Counted from the stretch's first letter, positions 18,799-27,537 are shown. The stretch is DNA of 56,954 bases from Tsukamurella conjunctivitidis (GCF_007858475.1 NZ_VIGX01000023.1:1-56954), one strand, 5' to 3'. The notes: generated from the sequence alone by a model not told the origin. Numbers and translations: made by a program.

Positions 18799-18814
18799 TC
18801 AACACTAATGTCAG
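18799..18814. promoter_or_regulatory. Operator-like palindrome A (TetR candidate) before maleate isomerase
   Basis: TCAACA-CTAA-TGTCAG. The same TCAACA-N4-TGT(C/T)(A/G)(A/G) pattern occurs at 22895-22910 and at 22936-22951 (minus strand), the two other promoters of this cluster. The TetR gene at 18899-19597 is the obvious candidate reader. Confidence 0.6.
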
Positions 18815-18846
18815 GTTCGTGACGACGATGTCACGACACAACGACG

Positions 18847-18878
18847 ACGCCCGCCCCGCCGGGAGGCGGAGCGGGCGT
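18847..18878 (-). terminator. Stem-loop downstream of tetR
   Basis: A 14-bp stem with one mismatch (ACGCCCGCCCCGCC paired with GGCGGAGCGGGCGT) and loop GGGA, 20 bases after the tetR stop on the minus strand. There is no U-tract, which is common in high-GC actinobacteria. Confidence 0.7.
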
Positions 18879-18898
18879 GACGCGCGCGGAAGATGCTC

Positions 18899-19597
18899 TC
18901 AGATCAGGGGTTCGAGCCGGTCCAGACGGCTGCGGATCTCGGCGAGCAGATCGGCCGGGCCGGCCACGGCACCGTCGACCTGCGGGACGCAGAGCATCTG
19001 TCGGGCGAGGGCACTGATGGTGTCGACGATGGCCTGCACCTCCACGCCGTTAGCGGGCTTTGCCCACCACGCCACCCAGTTGCACATGCCGAGCAGGCTC
19101 AGCGCGGCGGTGCGGGGGTCCACGGGCGTGAACTGACCCGCCTTGATGCCCTCCTCGATGATCGCGACCACCTCGCGCAGCACGCGGCGGCGCGCGGCGG
19201 CGTGGTCCTCCCCCGCCTCCTTCGGCAGCATCATCTCGGAGCGGTCGAGGATGCGGAACTGGCTCGGGTGCTCGGCGCGCTGTCGCACGAGCTGCTCGGT
19301 GAGGATGGTCAGCTTCTCAGTGGGCTCGAGGTCGGCGCGGGCGCTGAGCTCGGCGAAGACGTCGGCGAGCGCCTGCGAGACCCGCTCCACCAGCATCACC
19401 AGCAGGTCCTCCTTGCTGCCGATGTAGTGGTAGAGCGCGGGCCGCGACACCCCGACGGCGTCGGCGATGTCCTGCAGGCTGGTGGCGTCGTAGCCCTTGG
19501 CGGCGAACAGGTCCGTGGCCGCGTCGAGCACGTCGCCGATCACCAGATCGCGCCGTCGCTGTCCGCTCGCTCTACCCGTGCGTTCCGCCGTCGCCAT
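18899..19597 (-). CDS. TetR-family regulator of the catabolic cluster
   Basis: 232 residues. The N-terminal HTH (about 20-65) includes ATSLQDIADAVGVSRPALYHYIGSKEDLL, preceded by a basic tail; the C-terminal ligand domain is about 150 residues. The ATG at 19597 gives the usual TetR length; a GTG at 19615 would add six residues. It lies 27 bases after the aryl-CoA hydroxylase in the ligase-hydroxylase-tetR operon, so it is probably autoregulated with it. An aryl-CoA or acid intermediate would be the expected inducer. Confidence 0.9.
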   Translation of the reverse strand: MATAERTGRASGQRRRDLVIGDVLDAATDLFAAKGYDATSLQDIADAVGVSRPALYHYIGSKEDLLVMLVERVSQALADVFAELSARADLEPTEKLTILTEQLVRQRAEHPSQFRILDRSEMMLPKEAGEDHAAARRRVLREVVAIIEEGIKAGQFTPVDPRTAALSLLGMCNWVAWWAKPANGVEVQAIVDTISALARQMLCVPQVDGAVAGPADLLAEIRSRLDRLEPLI

Positions 19598-19624
19598 GGG
19601 TCGCAGTGTACGCACGCCTCCGGC

Positions 19625-21160
19625 TCACGCCGTGGTGACGACGGCGTCCGCCCGGCCCGCGCCCACCGCCGCGGCCCCCTCGGACCGCAGCGCCGCCGGT
19701 ACCTCGACGACGACAACCTTGCCGGCCCATCGCACCCGCTCGGCCAGGTCGATCCGGGCGCCCACGTCGGTCGGGCCCGACGGTCCGCCCAGCACCACGA
19801 GCGGCGCGTCGGCGCCGCGCAGCTCGGCGACGAGGTCGTCGTGCGCGGGACCCCACACCTCTCCGCCCGACCACTCGGCGCGGACGGCGTCGGCACCGTC
19901 GAGCCCGCCGGCCGGCAGTTCCCTCCCGGGCGCGGACAGCGCCTCGGTGGCGAGCGGACGGCTCAATACCCAGTCGTCGACGGTGCCGGGCGCCGCCACG
20001 GGCGCCTCCCCCAGGTCGCGCAGCGCGGCGGCGGCGACCTGCGGGTATTCGGCGGCGTAGTGCCCGAGACCCAGGTTGCCGGCGCGGGTCATGTACGACA
20101 GCGCGATCCGCTCGGGCGCCTCCACGGTGCGCTCACGGAAGCTGGACCACCAGTTCTGGGACCGGGCGGCGAGGTGCTTGAACCGGCTCACGTACGGGCG
20201 CCGGGCCGCCTCGTAGGCGGCGAAGGCCTCCGCGGTGTCGGCGTGCTCGGACAGCGCGCGGGCCAGGGCGATGGCGTCCTCGAGCGCCAGCTTGGTGCCG
20301 GACCCGATGGTGTAGTGCGCGGTGTGCGCGGCGTCGCCGATGAGCACCACGTTGCCGGTCGACCACCGGTCCAGCGAGACGGTCGGGAACTGCGCCCACC
20401 GGGTGCGGTTGGCGAGCAGCTTGCGCCCGCCGAGCTCCTCGATGAAGACGTCCTCGAGCAGCGCGAGGCTGCGCTCGTCGGACTCGCCGACGGGCGTCTC
20501 GTCGGCGAACCGGTCCAGGCCCGCCGCGCGGAAGGAGTGGTCGTCGGTCTCGATGAGGAAGGTGCTGCGGTCGTCGGCGTACGGGTAGGCGTGAACCACG
20601 AAGGTCGCGTCGCCCCGGGTGCGCCACGTGAAGTTCGCGTCGTCGACCGCGAAATCGGTGCCACACCACATGAAGTGGAGGCTGCCGTAGCTGACGGAAG
20701 CGCCCAGCTCGGCGGCGAAGCGCTCCCGGACGGCGCTGCGGGCGCCGTCGGCGGCGATGATCACGTCGGCCGCGATGTCATCGATCCCGGTCTTCGCGCC
20801 GAGCCGGATGTCCACGCCCACTTCGAGTGCCGACTTGGTGAGCACCTCGAGGAGCACGGCGCGGCCGATCGCGAGGTTCCGCGCGCCGTGCAACTCGACC
20901 TGGCGGTCGCCGGTGCGCAGCACCAGGCTGTGCCCGTCGTGACTGGCCTCGCGCAGCCGGTCCGCGGTGACCGGGTCGGCGGCGGCCATGTTGGACATGG
21001 TCGACTCCGTCAGCCCCACACCGAATCCGAAGGTCTCGCCGCTGGCGTCCGACCGCTCGTACACCGTGACCCGCGCTTGGGGGTCGCCGAGCTTGATCAG
21101 CCGCGCCGCGGCCAGTCCGGCGGGCCCGCCGCCGATGATCGCTACCGTCCTGTTGCTCAT
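19625..21160 (-). CDS. FAD monooxygenase of the salicylyl-CoA 5-hydroxylase type
   Basis: 511 residues. The N-terminus has the dinucleotide fold IIGGGPAGLAAARLIK (about 7-22), then FGFGVGLTESTMSNM, the signature that sets salicylyl-CoA 5-hydroxylase and anthraniloyl-CoA monooxygenase apart from ordinary aromatic hydroxylases. The FAD motif VVLIGDAAHTAHYTIGSGTKLALEDA is clear. The last ~120 residues resemble no reductase or thioesterase that I can name. It lies 26 bases after an AMP-forming aryl ligase, fitting hydroxylation of an aryl-CoA. The substrate may be salicylate-like or heteroaromatic. Confidence 0.85.
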   Translation of the reverse strand: MSNRTVAIIGGGPAGLAAARLIKLGDPQARVTVYERSDASGETFGFGVGLTESTMSNMAAADPVTADRLREASHDGHSLVLRTGDRQVELHGARNLAIGRAVLLEVLTKSALEVGVDIRLGAKTGIDDIAADVIIAADGARSAVRERFAAELGASVSYGSLHFMWCGTDFAVDDANFTWRTRGDATFVVHAYPYADDRSTFLIETDDHSFRAAGLDRFADETPVGESDERSLALLEDVFIEELGGRKLLANRTRWAQFPTVSLDRWSTGNVVLIGDAAHTAHYTIGSGTKLALEDAIALARALSEHADTAEAFAAYEAARRPYVSRFKHLAARSQNWWSSFRERTVEAPERIALSYMTRAGNLGLGHYAAEYPQVAAAALRDLGEAPVAAPGTVDDWVLSRPLATEALSAPGRELPAGGLDGADAVRAEWSGGEVWGPAHDDLVAELRGADAPLVVLGGPSGPTDVGARIDLAERVRWAGKVVVVEVPAALRSEGAAAVGAGRADAVVTTA

Positions 21161-21186
21161 GATCGTCTTCCTCGTGTTCGTGTCGG

Positions 21187-22881
21187 TCAACGCGCGGACT
21201 CGGCGCGCAGTGCTTCGGCGACCCGCTCGCGCAGGTCCTTCTTGGAGACCTTCCCCACGTTGGAGAGGGGGAACTGGTCGACGACCTCGATCCGCTCGGG
21301 GCGCTTGTAGCCGGCGAGGCCCTGCGCGGTGAGGAACTCGCCGATCGTCGTGACCGTCGGCGCGGGGCGCCCGTCCTCGACGATGAGGTACGCGCAGGCC
21401 TTCTCCCCCAGTACCGGGTCGGGCATGGCGACGAGCGCCGCGCTGACGATGTCCGGGTGCCGCAGCAGCACCTCCTCGACCTCCTCCGCATGGATCTTCT
21501 CGACGCCGCGGTTGATGACGTCCTTGATCCGCCCCTCGATCGAGTAGACGGTGACGCCGTCGATCACGTGGGCGCGAGCGAGATCGCCGGTGCGGTAGAA
21601 GCCGTCGGCGCTGAAGGCGTCCCGGTTGTGCTGTTCGGCGCGGTAGTAGCCGCGGATCGTGTACGGCCCGCGGGCGCAGAACTCGCCGATCTCGCCGACG
21701 GGAACCTCGGCGTCGCCGCCGATCTCGGCGATCCGTACCTCGTCGGCGGGCGAGACCGGGGCGCCCACGCTGTGGTGCCGGACGTCCTCGCCGGCGCCGT
21801 CGGGCGTGACCAGGAACATCCCCTCCGCCATGCCGAACATCTGCCGCACCGGGATGCCCAGCTCGTCGCGCAGCCGCTCTGAGACCTCCTCGGGGAGGGC
21901 CTGCCCGCCCACGATGAGATCCACGACGCTGGACAGGTCCGCAGTGGCGCTGCGCGGTTCCTCGAGCAGGCGCACCACGAGGGCGGGCGGCATGAGCGGC
22001 AGCACCGTCGGGCGCTCCGCCTCGATGAGATCGAGCAGTTCCGGGATCTTCGGCGTGGGCGCGAGGACCACCGTGGATCCGCTGAGCAGCGCCGGCTGCA
22101 GGGCGAGCGCGATGCCGGCGTTGTGCATCACCGGCAGCGGGTACAGGATCCGGGTCTCGGTGCCCCATCCCAGCGCACGCGCCCAGGCGCGGGCGTTGTG
22201 CACGTACTCCTCATGCAGCCGGGGCGCGACCTTCGGCAGGCCGGTGGTGCCGCCGGAGAGCTGGAACAGCGCGATCTGCTCGGGATCGACAGCAGGCGCC
22301 GCCGGTGCCGTGGCGCCCGCCGCGAGGAGGTCCTCGAAAGTCGGGGTCGCGCCGATCGCGGCGCCGCGAGCGACGATGACGACAGGGAGGGCACCGTCGG
22401 CATGCAGGGCGGAAGCGACGGCGATGGTCTCCCCCTTTCCGTAGTCGCCCTGGACGACGGTGGCCCGCGCGCCGACATGCTCGGCGAGCAGGCCGATCTC
22501 GCGGACGCCGTGCTGCGGCAGGGTGCAGACGGGACGCAGCCCGGCGATGAGCGCGCCGAGGTAGGCGACGACCGTCTCCGCGACGTTGCCCATCTGGAAC
22601 ATGATCGGCTCGCCGGGCGCGAGGTCGGTGCCGGCGAGGACGCCGCGAGCGAACCGGTCCGCGCGGTCGAACAGCTCCGCGTAGGTCCACCGGACCTCGG
22701 GCGTGATCAGGGCGGTCCGCTCGGCGAACACACCGGCGGCGGCGCGGAGTTCGTCCGGGAGCGCCGCCCCGCGCCACAGGCCGTCGGCCCGGTACCGCAG
22801 CACGACATCGTCCGGATAGGGAACGAGGCCTGGTTCCTGGAAGGGGCTGGTCATCTGCATCACCGCAATCGTCTCTGACAT
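21187..22881 (-). CDS. AMP-forming aryl-acid ligase (DhbE/SdgA-like)
   Basis: 564 residues. ANL-superfamily motifs: A3 region LSGGTTGLPKV (around 240), A5-type RQMFGMAEGMF, A7 FYRTGDLA and the A10 lysine in NVGKVSKKD near the C-terminus. It is closest in style to 2,3-dihydroxybenzoate-AMP and salicylate-CoA ligases. It would activate an aromatic acid to the CoA thioester for the hydroxylase downstream. The ATG at 22881 begins a 120-base divergent promoter region with two shared palindromes. Confidence 0.88.
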   Translation of the reverse strand: MSETIAVMQMTSPFQEPGLVPYPDDVVLRYRADGLWRGAALPDELRAAAGVFAERTALITPEVRWTYAELFDRADRFARGVLAGTDLAPGEPIMFQMGNVAETVVAYLGALIAGLRPVCTLPQHGVREIGLLAEHVGARATVVQGDYGKGETIAVASALHADGALPVVIVARGAAIGATPTFEDLLAAGATAPAAPAVDPEQIALFQLSGGTTGLPKVAPRLHEEYVHNARAWARALGWGTETRILYPLPVMHNAGIALALQPALLSGSTVVLAPTPKIPELLDLIEAERPTVLPLMPPALVVRLLEEPRSATADLSSVVDLIVGGQALPEEVSERLRDELGIPVRQMFGMAEGMFLVTPDGAGEDVRHHSVGAPVSPADEVRIAEIGGDAEVPVGEIGEFCARGPYTIRGYYRAEQHNRDAFSADGFYRTGDLARAHVIDGVTVYSIEGRIKDVINRGVEKIHAEEVEEVLLRHPDIVSAALVAMPDPVLGEKACAYLIVEDGRPAPTVTTIGEFLTAQGLAGYKRPERIEVVDQFPLSNVGKVSKKDLRERVAEALRAESAR

Positions 22882-22894
22882 AGAAGTCAAATTA

Positions 22895-22910
22895 TCAACA
22901 TGATTGTTGA
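22895..22910. promoter_or_regulatory. Operator-like palindrome B before the ligase
   Basis: TCAACA-TGAT-TGTTGA is a perfect palindrome with 6-bp arms, 14 bases from the ligase ATG and in a locally AT-rich stretch. It matches palindromes A and C. Confidence 0.65.
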
Positions 22911-22935
22911 CAAGCAAGGGGTTCGCGGAGTTTTC

Positions 22936-22951
22936 TTGACATCGATGTTGA
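22936..22951. promoter_or_regulatory. Operator-like palindrome C before the divergent hydrolase
   Basis: On the minus strand TCAACA-TCGA-TGTCAA; its TTGACA on the plus strand could double as a -35 element for the hydrolase at 23002. It is centred 41 bp (four turns) from palindrome B. Confidence 0.6.
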
Positions 22952-23001
22952 AATCTCGCCATCGACGTACTCTTGCCTCACCCGCACAAGGAGACCTCAC
23001 C

Positions 23002-23856
23002 ATGACCACCGCCACCGCCCCCGTGGAATCGATCACCCTCGTCGCCGACGGCGTCTCACTCGCCGCCCGCATCGCCCGGCCCGTTGGCACCTCGCGCGCC
23101 CTGATCCTCGCCGTGCACGGCGGCACCTACGACTCCGAGTACTTCCAGGTCAGCGACGATTCGCTGCTCACCATCGCGCCCGTCCTCGGCTACACCGTGG
23201 TCGCCGTGGACCGCCCGGGCTACGGCGGCAGCGCCGATGTCGCCGCAGACCGGCTGGGCTTCGACGAGCAGGCGAAGATCCTCACCGCCGCGATGGACGG
23301 CCTGGCCGCGAGCCTCGACCTACCGGTCGTGCTCGTGGGCCACTCGATCGGCGGCATGCTCGCGCTGCTCGTCGCAGCGTCGTCGAGCACCCCGCGCGGC
23401 ATCGAGGTCAGCGGCCTCGGCGAGCTGTGGCAGCCCGGCATCCGCGAGATGTGGGGCGGGCTGCGCGGCGACGCCCCGTCGATCGCGCTGCCGCCCGAGG
23501 CGCACGCCGGCGTCATGCTGGGCCCGGAGGGCACCTACCCCGCGTCCGCGATCGCGCGCGATGGGGAACTGTTGCGCCCCATGCCGATGCCCGAGCTCTA
23601 CGACGTCGTCGACTGGGCCGACCGGCTCCCCACCGTCGGCGCAGCCGTCACCGTCCAGGTGCGTCTCACCTTCGCCGAGCACGACCACATCTGGCGCGCC
23701 GACGACGAGGCGATGGCCGCCGTCGCGCGACACTTCACCGCCGCGCCCTTCGCCACCACTCTGATGACGGGCGTCGGACACTCCATCGAACTGCACCACC
23801 TGGCCCGCGCCTACGTGCTGAGCCAGCTCTCCTTCGTCGAGCAGGCCATCGCCTGA
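23002..23856 (+). CDS. Alpha/beta hydrolase, divergent member of catabolic cluster
   Basis: 284 residues. Oxyanion strand LILAVHGGTYDS, nucleophile elbow VVLVGHSIGGMLALL, candidate acid in LTFAEHDHIW and catalytic His in GVGHSIELHH. The ATG at 23002 is preceded by AAGGAG at 22988-22993. Size and motifs match N-formylmaleamate deformylase-like or meta-cleavage/thioester hydrolases, but no single reaction can be read. The shared operator ties it to the ligase, hydroxylase and maleate isomerase units. Confidence 0.85.
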   Translation: MTTATAPVESITLVADGVSLAARIARPVGTSRALILAVHGGTYDSEYFQVSDDSLLTIAPVLGYTVVAVDRPGYGGSADVAADRLGFDEQAKILTAAMDGLAASLDLPVVLVGHSIGGMLALLVAASSSTPRGIEVSGLGELWQPGIREMWGGLRGDAPSIALPPEAHAGVMLGPEGTYPASAIARDGELLRPMPMPELYDVVDWADRLPTVGAAVTVQVRLTFAEHDHIWRADDEAMAAVARHFTAAPFATTLMTGVGHSIELHHLARAYVLSQLSFVEQAIA

Positions 23857-23868
23857 TCGATCGCCAGG

Positions 23869-23913
23869 ACGCCTGTGCACCGCGGATCACGCGGATCCGC
23901 GGTGCACAGGCGT
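23869..23913. terminator. Bidirectional terminator, 20-bp perfect stem
   Basis: ACGCCTGTGCACCGCGGATC (23869-23888) pairs without mismatch with 23894-23913 around a 5-base loop. It lies exactly between the convergent stops of the hydrolase and ftsY, so it can stop both transcripts. Confidence 0.85.
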
Positions 23914-23922
23914 GAGAAGGAT

Positions 23923-25473
23923 CTAGCCCAGCAGGGCGTCGACGAACGCGGCCGGCTCGAACGGCGCCAGATCGTCGGCGCCCTCGCCGAGGCCGACGAG
24001 CTTCACCGGCACCCCCAGCTCGTGCTGCACGGCGTACACGATGCCGCCCTTGGCGGTGCCGTCCAGCTTGGTGAGTACGACGCCGGTGATCTCCACGACC
24101 TCGGCGAAGACCTTCGCCTGCGCGAGGCCGTTCTGGCCGATGGTGGCATCGAGGACCAGCAGCACCTCGTCGACCTTGGCCTTCTTCTCGACGACGCGCT
24201 TGACCTTGTCCAACTCGTCCATGAGGCCCGTCTTGGTGTGCAGGCGGCCGGCGGTGTCGATGAGGACCACGTCGACGCCCTCCTCGGTGCCCTTGGCGAC
24301 GGCGTCGAAGGCGACGGCGGCGGGGTCGGCGCCCTCCTTGCCGCGCACCACCTCGGCCCCGACCCGCTCACCCCAGGTCTGCAGCTGATCGGCCGCGGCG
24401 GCACGGAAGGTGTCCGCGGCGCCCAGGAGCACCCGACGGCCGTCGGCGACCAGAACGCGCGCCAGCTTGCCGGTGGTGGTGGTCTTGCCGGTGCCGTTGA
24501 CCCCGACGACCAGCAGCACCGACGGTGCTCCCGCGTGCGGCAGGGCCTTGATGCTCCGGTCGTACTCGGGGTGCAGCTCCTCGATCAGCACCTGACGCAG
24601 GAGCGCACGCGCCTCGGCGGCGCTGGAGACGCCCTGCGTCGCGATCCGGTCGCGCAGCTTCTCGACCACGGCCATGGTCGTGGGAGTGCCGAGGTCCGCC
24701 AGGAGCAGGGTGTCCTCGATCTCCTCCCAGGACTCCTCGTCCAGGTCGCCCGCGCCCAGCAGGCCGAGCAGCGACGCGCCCACCGTCGACTGCGAGCGCG
24801 CGAGCCGGCCCTTGAGCCGGTCCAGGCGGCCCGCCGTCGGCGCGATGTCGTCCAGCTCGGGCGCCGACGGTGCCGCCGCCTCCGCGGGAGCCTCCGCCGG
24901 GGCGGGAGCTTCCGCCGGGGCAGGCGCCTCCGGAGCGGCGGGCTCGACCCGCGCAGGCGTCTCGGTGGGGGCCTCCGGCGTGGCCGCCGTCTCGGGCACC
25001 GCGGAAGCATCGGGCGCGGGCGGCGCCTCAGGGGCGGCGGACGCGGCCGCGTCCTCGATGTGTTCGATCTCGGTGGGAGCCTCCGGGGCGACGTTCGCGA
25101 TCCCGGGATCGACGTCCTCGGCCTCGGCGAGGCGCGCGTCGGCCTGCGCCTGCGCGGCCTCGGCGGCCGCCTGCTCGGGCGTCTCCCGAAGGTCCTCGAG
25201 CGACGGTGCGGCATCGGGCGCGGGCACCGACGTCGGGGCGGAGGGCGCCTTCGGCACCAGCGGCACGGGCTCGGCCTCGCGTGTTCCCTCGCTGAAGATG
25301 AAGCCGCCGCCGGCCTTGTAACCGCCCGACTTGTCGAGGCTCTTCGGCTCCGGAGTCTCGTCCTTCAGCGACACCCGGCGGCGCTTGTTCAGGTAGAAGC
25401 CGGTGGCCAGAGCCACCAGGATCACGAGGACGGCGACGACGGCGATGAGGATCGCGATGGTGGAAGTGCTCAC
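23923..25473 (-). CDS. ftsY: Signal recognition particle receptor FtsY
   Basis: 516 residues. One N-terminal membrane helix (about 5-28) is followed by a basic patch NKRRR, a ~180-residue acidic Pro/Ala/Glu-rich linker, and the SRP-GTPase NG domain: P-loop GVNGTGKTTTTGKLA, DTAGRLHTK and TKLDGTAKGG. It receives Ffh-ribosome complexes at the membrane. The transmembrane anchor instead of the amphipathic E. coli A-domain is typical of actinobacteria. Confidence 0.97.
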   Translation of the reverse strand: MSTSTIAILIAVVAVLVILVALATGFYLNKRRRVSLKDETPEPKSLDKSGGYKAGGGFIFSEGTREAEPVPLVPKAPSAPTSVPAPDAAPSLEDLRETPEQAAAEAAQAQADARLAEAEDVDPGIANVAPEAPTEIEHIEDAAASAAPEAPPAPDASAVPETAATPEAPTETPARVEPAAPEAPAPAEAPAPAEAPAEAAAPSAPELDDIAPTAGRLDRLKGRLARSQSTVGASLLGLLGAGDLDEESWEEIEDTLLLADLGTPTTMAVVEKLRDRIATQGVSSAAEARALLRQVLIEELHPEYDRSIKALPHAGAPSVLLVVGVNGTGKTTTTGKLARVLVADGRRVLLGAADTFRAAAADQLQTWGERVGAEVVRGKEGADPAAVAFDAVAKGTEEGVDVVLIDTAGRLHTKTGLMDELDKVKRVVEKKAKVDEVLLVLDATIGQNGLAQAKVFAEVVEITGVVLTKLDGTAKGGIVYAVQHELGVPVKLVGLGEGADDLAPFEPAAFVDALLG

Positions 25474-25497
25474 GCCTCGACTGTAGTCAACGGCCGC

Positions 25498-26760
25498 TCA
25501 GCCACCGGCGGCGCTGCGCGCGGCGGGGCGGCGGGCCCACGGCGGCGCATGCTCGGGCAGGGGCCCGATCGCAACCATCCGGGCGGTCACGCCCTGCAGC
25601 GCGGGGAATCGTCGCAGCACGCGGAGCGCCTGCGGAAGGCGCGGTGCGGCGGGTGCGCGGGCCGGGGTCGCGGTGAGGGCCCGCGCGAGGATCGCGCGGT
25701 GGATCCCACGCTGCACTCCCTGGATCAGGGCGGTCGGCAGCCACCGTCGCCGCTGGACTCTCCGGAGCAGCCGGGGCGGAACGGCCCCATCGGACCGCAG
25801 GGCGGGGCCGACGATGCGGGCGGCGGCCACCGCGTCGGCGACGGCCAGGTTGATCCCGACGCCGCCGACGGGCGACATGGCGTGCGCGGCGTCGCCGAGG
25901 AGGAGCAGGCCGCCGGCGTACCAGCGACGCAGCCGGTTGAGCTCGACGTCGAGCAGCTTGACGTCGTCGAGCGAGGCGAGCGAATCGAGCCGGTCGGCCG
26001 TCCACGGCAGCAGCGCGGCCACGTCGCGGCGGAAGCCCTCGATCCCGGCGGACCGGAGCGCCGCGTCGCGCCCCTTGGGGATGACGTAGGCGCACTGCCA
26101 GTAGTCACCGCGGTCGATGGTGATCGCGAACCGCCCGGCGCTCAGGCGCCCGAAGACGCCGTCGGGGTCGGTGCGCTCGCGGGGCAGCCGGAACCACACC
26201 ACGTCCATGGGGACTCCGAAGCGGCGCGGCGCGAGCCCCGCAGCGGCGCGCACGGCGGACGAACGTCCGTCACAGGCGACGGTCAGCGCCGCGCCGAGGG
26301 TGTGCGCCTCACCGGTCTCCCGGTCGCGGTAGCGCACCCCGGCCACGGCACCGCGCTCCCGAAGGAGGCCGGTCACCTCGGCGTTCCGCACGAGAGTGAA
26401 CGTGGGCTCCTCGACGGCCGCGGCGGCGAGGAGGTCGAGTAGGTCCCACTGCGGAGCGAAGGCGATGTGCTTGTGCGCTCCGGGCAACCGGCGGAAGTCG
26501 GCGATCTGCGCCTCACCCGCATCGAGCCGGACCGCCATCCGCTCGACGTCGCGGTGCGGCATCGCGGCGAACCGCTCCCCCAGTCCGAGCTCGTCGAGGA
26601 GCGCCAGGGTCGAGGCGTGCACGGTGTCGCCGCGGAAGTCGCGGAGGAAGTCGGAGTGCTTCTCCAGCACCGTGACTCGTACCCCGCGGCGCGCGAGGAG
26701 CAGACCGAGGACCATGCCCGCGGGACCCCCGCCCACCACGACGCACTCGGTATTCATCAT
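25498..26760 (-). CDS. FAD-dependent monooxygenase (PHBH/UbiH type)
   Basis: 420 residues. FAD-binding VVGGGPAGMVLGLLLARRGV at the N-terminus, the middle DG motif in VACDGRSSAVR, and the second FAD motif LLLLGDAAHAMSPVGGVGINLA are intact. The C-terminal ~90 residues are Arg/Pro/Ala-rich. The start is ATG at 26760 (or 26757; two Met codons are adjacent). It ends 24 bases before the ftsY start on the same strand but is unlikely to be related in function. A TGTTGAAATCT stretch just upstream (26761 on) resembles half of palindrome C, but no full site is seen. Confidence 0.85.
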   Translation of the reverse strand: MMNTECVVVGGGPAGMVLGLLLARRGVRVTVLEKHSDFLRDFRGDTVHASTLALLDELGLGERFAAMPHRDVERMAVRLDAGEAQIADFRRLPGAHKHIAFAPQWDLLDLLAAAAVEEPTFTLVRNAEVTGLLRERGAVAGVRYRDRETGEAHTLGAALTVACDGRSSAVRAAAGLAPRRFGVPMDVVWFRLPRERTDPDGVFGRLSAGRFAITIDRGDYWQCAYVIPKGRDAALRSAGIEGFRRDVAALLPWTADRLDSLASLDDVKLLDVELNRLRRWYAGGLLLLGDAAHAMSPVGGVGINLAVADAVAAARIVGPALRSDGAVPPRLLRRVQRRRWLPTALIQGVQRGIHRAILARALTATPARAPAAPRLPQALRVLRRFPALQGVTARMVAIGPLPEHAPPWARRPAARSAAGG

Positions 26761-26940
26761 GTGTTGAAATCTACGCCGGCGACCGCGTTCCGGCAAGACC
26801 TCGCGGCACGGAACCGCCCGTGCGGCCGAGATCACGGATCCCGGATCGCGGTGATCGGAACTCTTCGCGGGCCGTACGACCGCAACTAGCGTTCAGCTTC
26901 CATCGGGCTCCTTCACCTCGACCGAAAGCGAGATCGCCCC

Positions 26941-27537
26941 ATGCGCACCACTCTTCCCCGCCGGACACTCGTCGCCGCGGTCGCCACGGCCGCAGCAGCC
27001 GCGGCCGGCGTCGTCGCCGCTCCCGCTGCGAACGCCGACACCCTCACGGGCACGTTCTCGATCGACTCGGGTTCCTACTTCCGGATGATCCTGCCCAGCG
27101 GCACCACCTCCGGCCCTTTCCTCGCGAACGGCAACTCGACCAACGCGGACAAGACCATCACTCCCCTGTCCGGGTCGCTGACCTCGGGCTCGTACCAGGG
27201 GCAGGTCACCTCGGCGCGCACCTTCTTCGGCTCCGACTTCGTCACGTCGACCAAGGCCACCGACCCGCAGACCGGCTCGAAGACGTCGGTCCCGACGATC
27301 ACGCGCAACGGCTCCTCGCTGTCCGGCGACCTCTCCGCGTTCGGCGTCGCGTGGAACGGGCAGGTCTTCAACCAGGGCGCGCCGAAGCCGGGCGGCGGCC
27401 TCCCCGGCAAGACCAGCCGCATCACGGGCTCGATCAACGGCTCCAGCTACAGCATCACGTGGACCAGCCAGATCGTCGGCGGGCCGTTCAACAACTTCAC
27501 CGGCTTGTGGCATCTCACCGGTACGTACAGCAAGTAG
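26941..27537 (+). CDS. Secreted protein, paralog of the lipoprotein at 28511
   Basis: 198 residues. A Sec signal peptide (twin-Arg-like RR at 7-8, hydrophobic Ala-rich core, cleavage near ANA-D) leads to a ~165-residue domain with no cysteines, rich in Gly, Ser and Thr. It shares blocks with the lipoprotein two genes on: YF(R/K)M with GPF, VDPQT, FNQGAPKP and GGPFN(N/D)FTG(L/V)WHL. It is not a family I can name. First gene of a plus-strand cluster leading to an ABC transporter. The upstream 180-base gap (26761-26940) is a divergent promoter region holding a weak GATCAC/GTGATC inverted repeat at 26830-26856. Confidence 0.8.
   Translation: MRTTLPRRTLVAAVATAAAAAAGVVAAPAANADTLTGTFSIDSGSYFRMILPSGTTSGPFLANGNSTNADKTITPLSGSLTSGSYQGQVTSARTFFGSDFVTSTKATDPQTGSKTSVPTITRNGSSLSGDLSAFGVAWNGQVFNQGAPKPGGGLPGKTSRITGSINGSSYSITWTSQIVGGPFNNFTGLWHLTGTYSK

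Noticed and set aside
22999-23856. Start of the divergent hydrolase at 22900 (318 residues)
   Set aside because: The extension runs through the operators and promoter; ATG 23002 has a good AAGGAG site and matches the domain start.
26755-26775. Fourth copy of the catabolic-cluster operator before the FAD monooxygenase at 25498
   Set aside because: Only the half TGTTGAAATCT matches; the other half-site is absent.
26830-26856. GATCAC/GTGATC inverted repeat before the secreted protein as an operator
   Set aside because: Arms are only 6 bp with a 15-base spacer and no second copy, so it is mentioned with the gene but not called.
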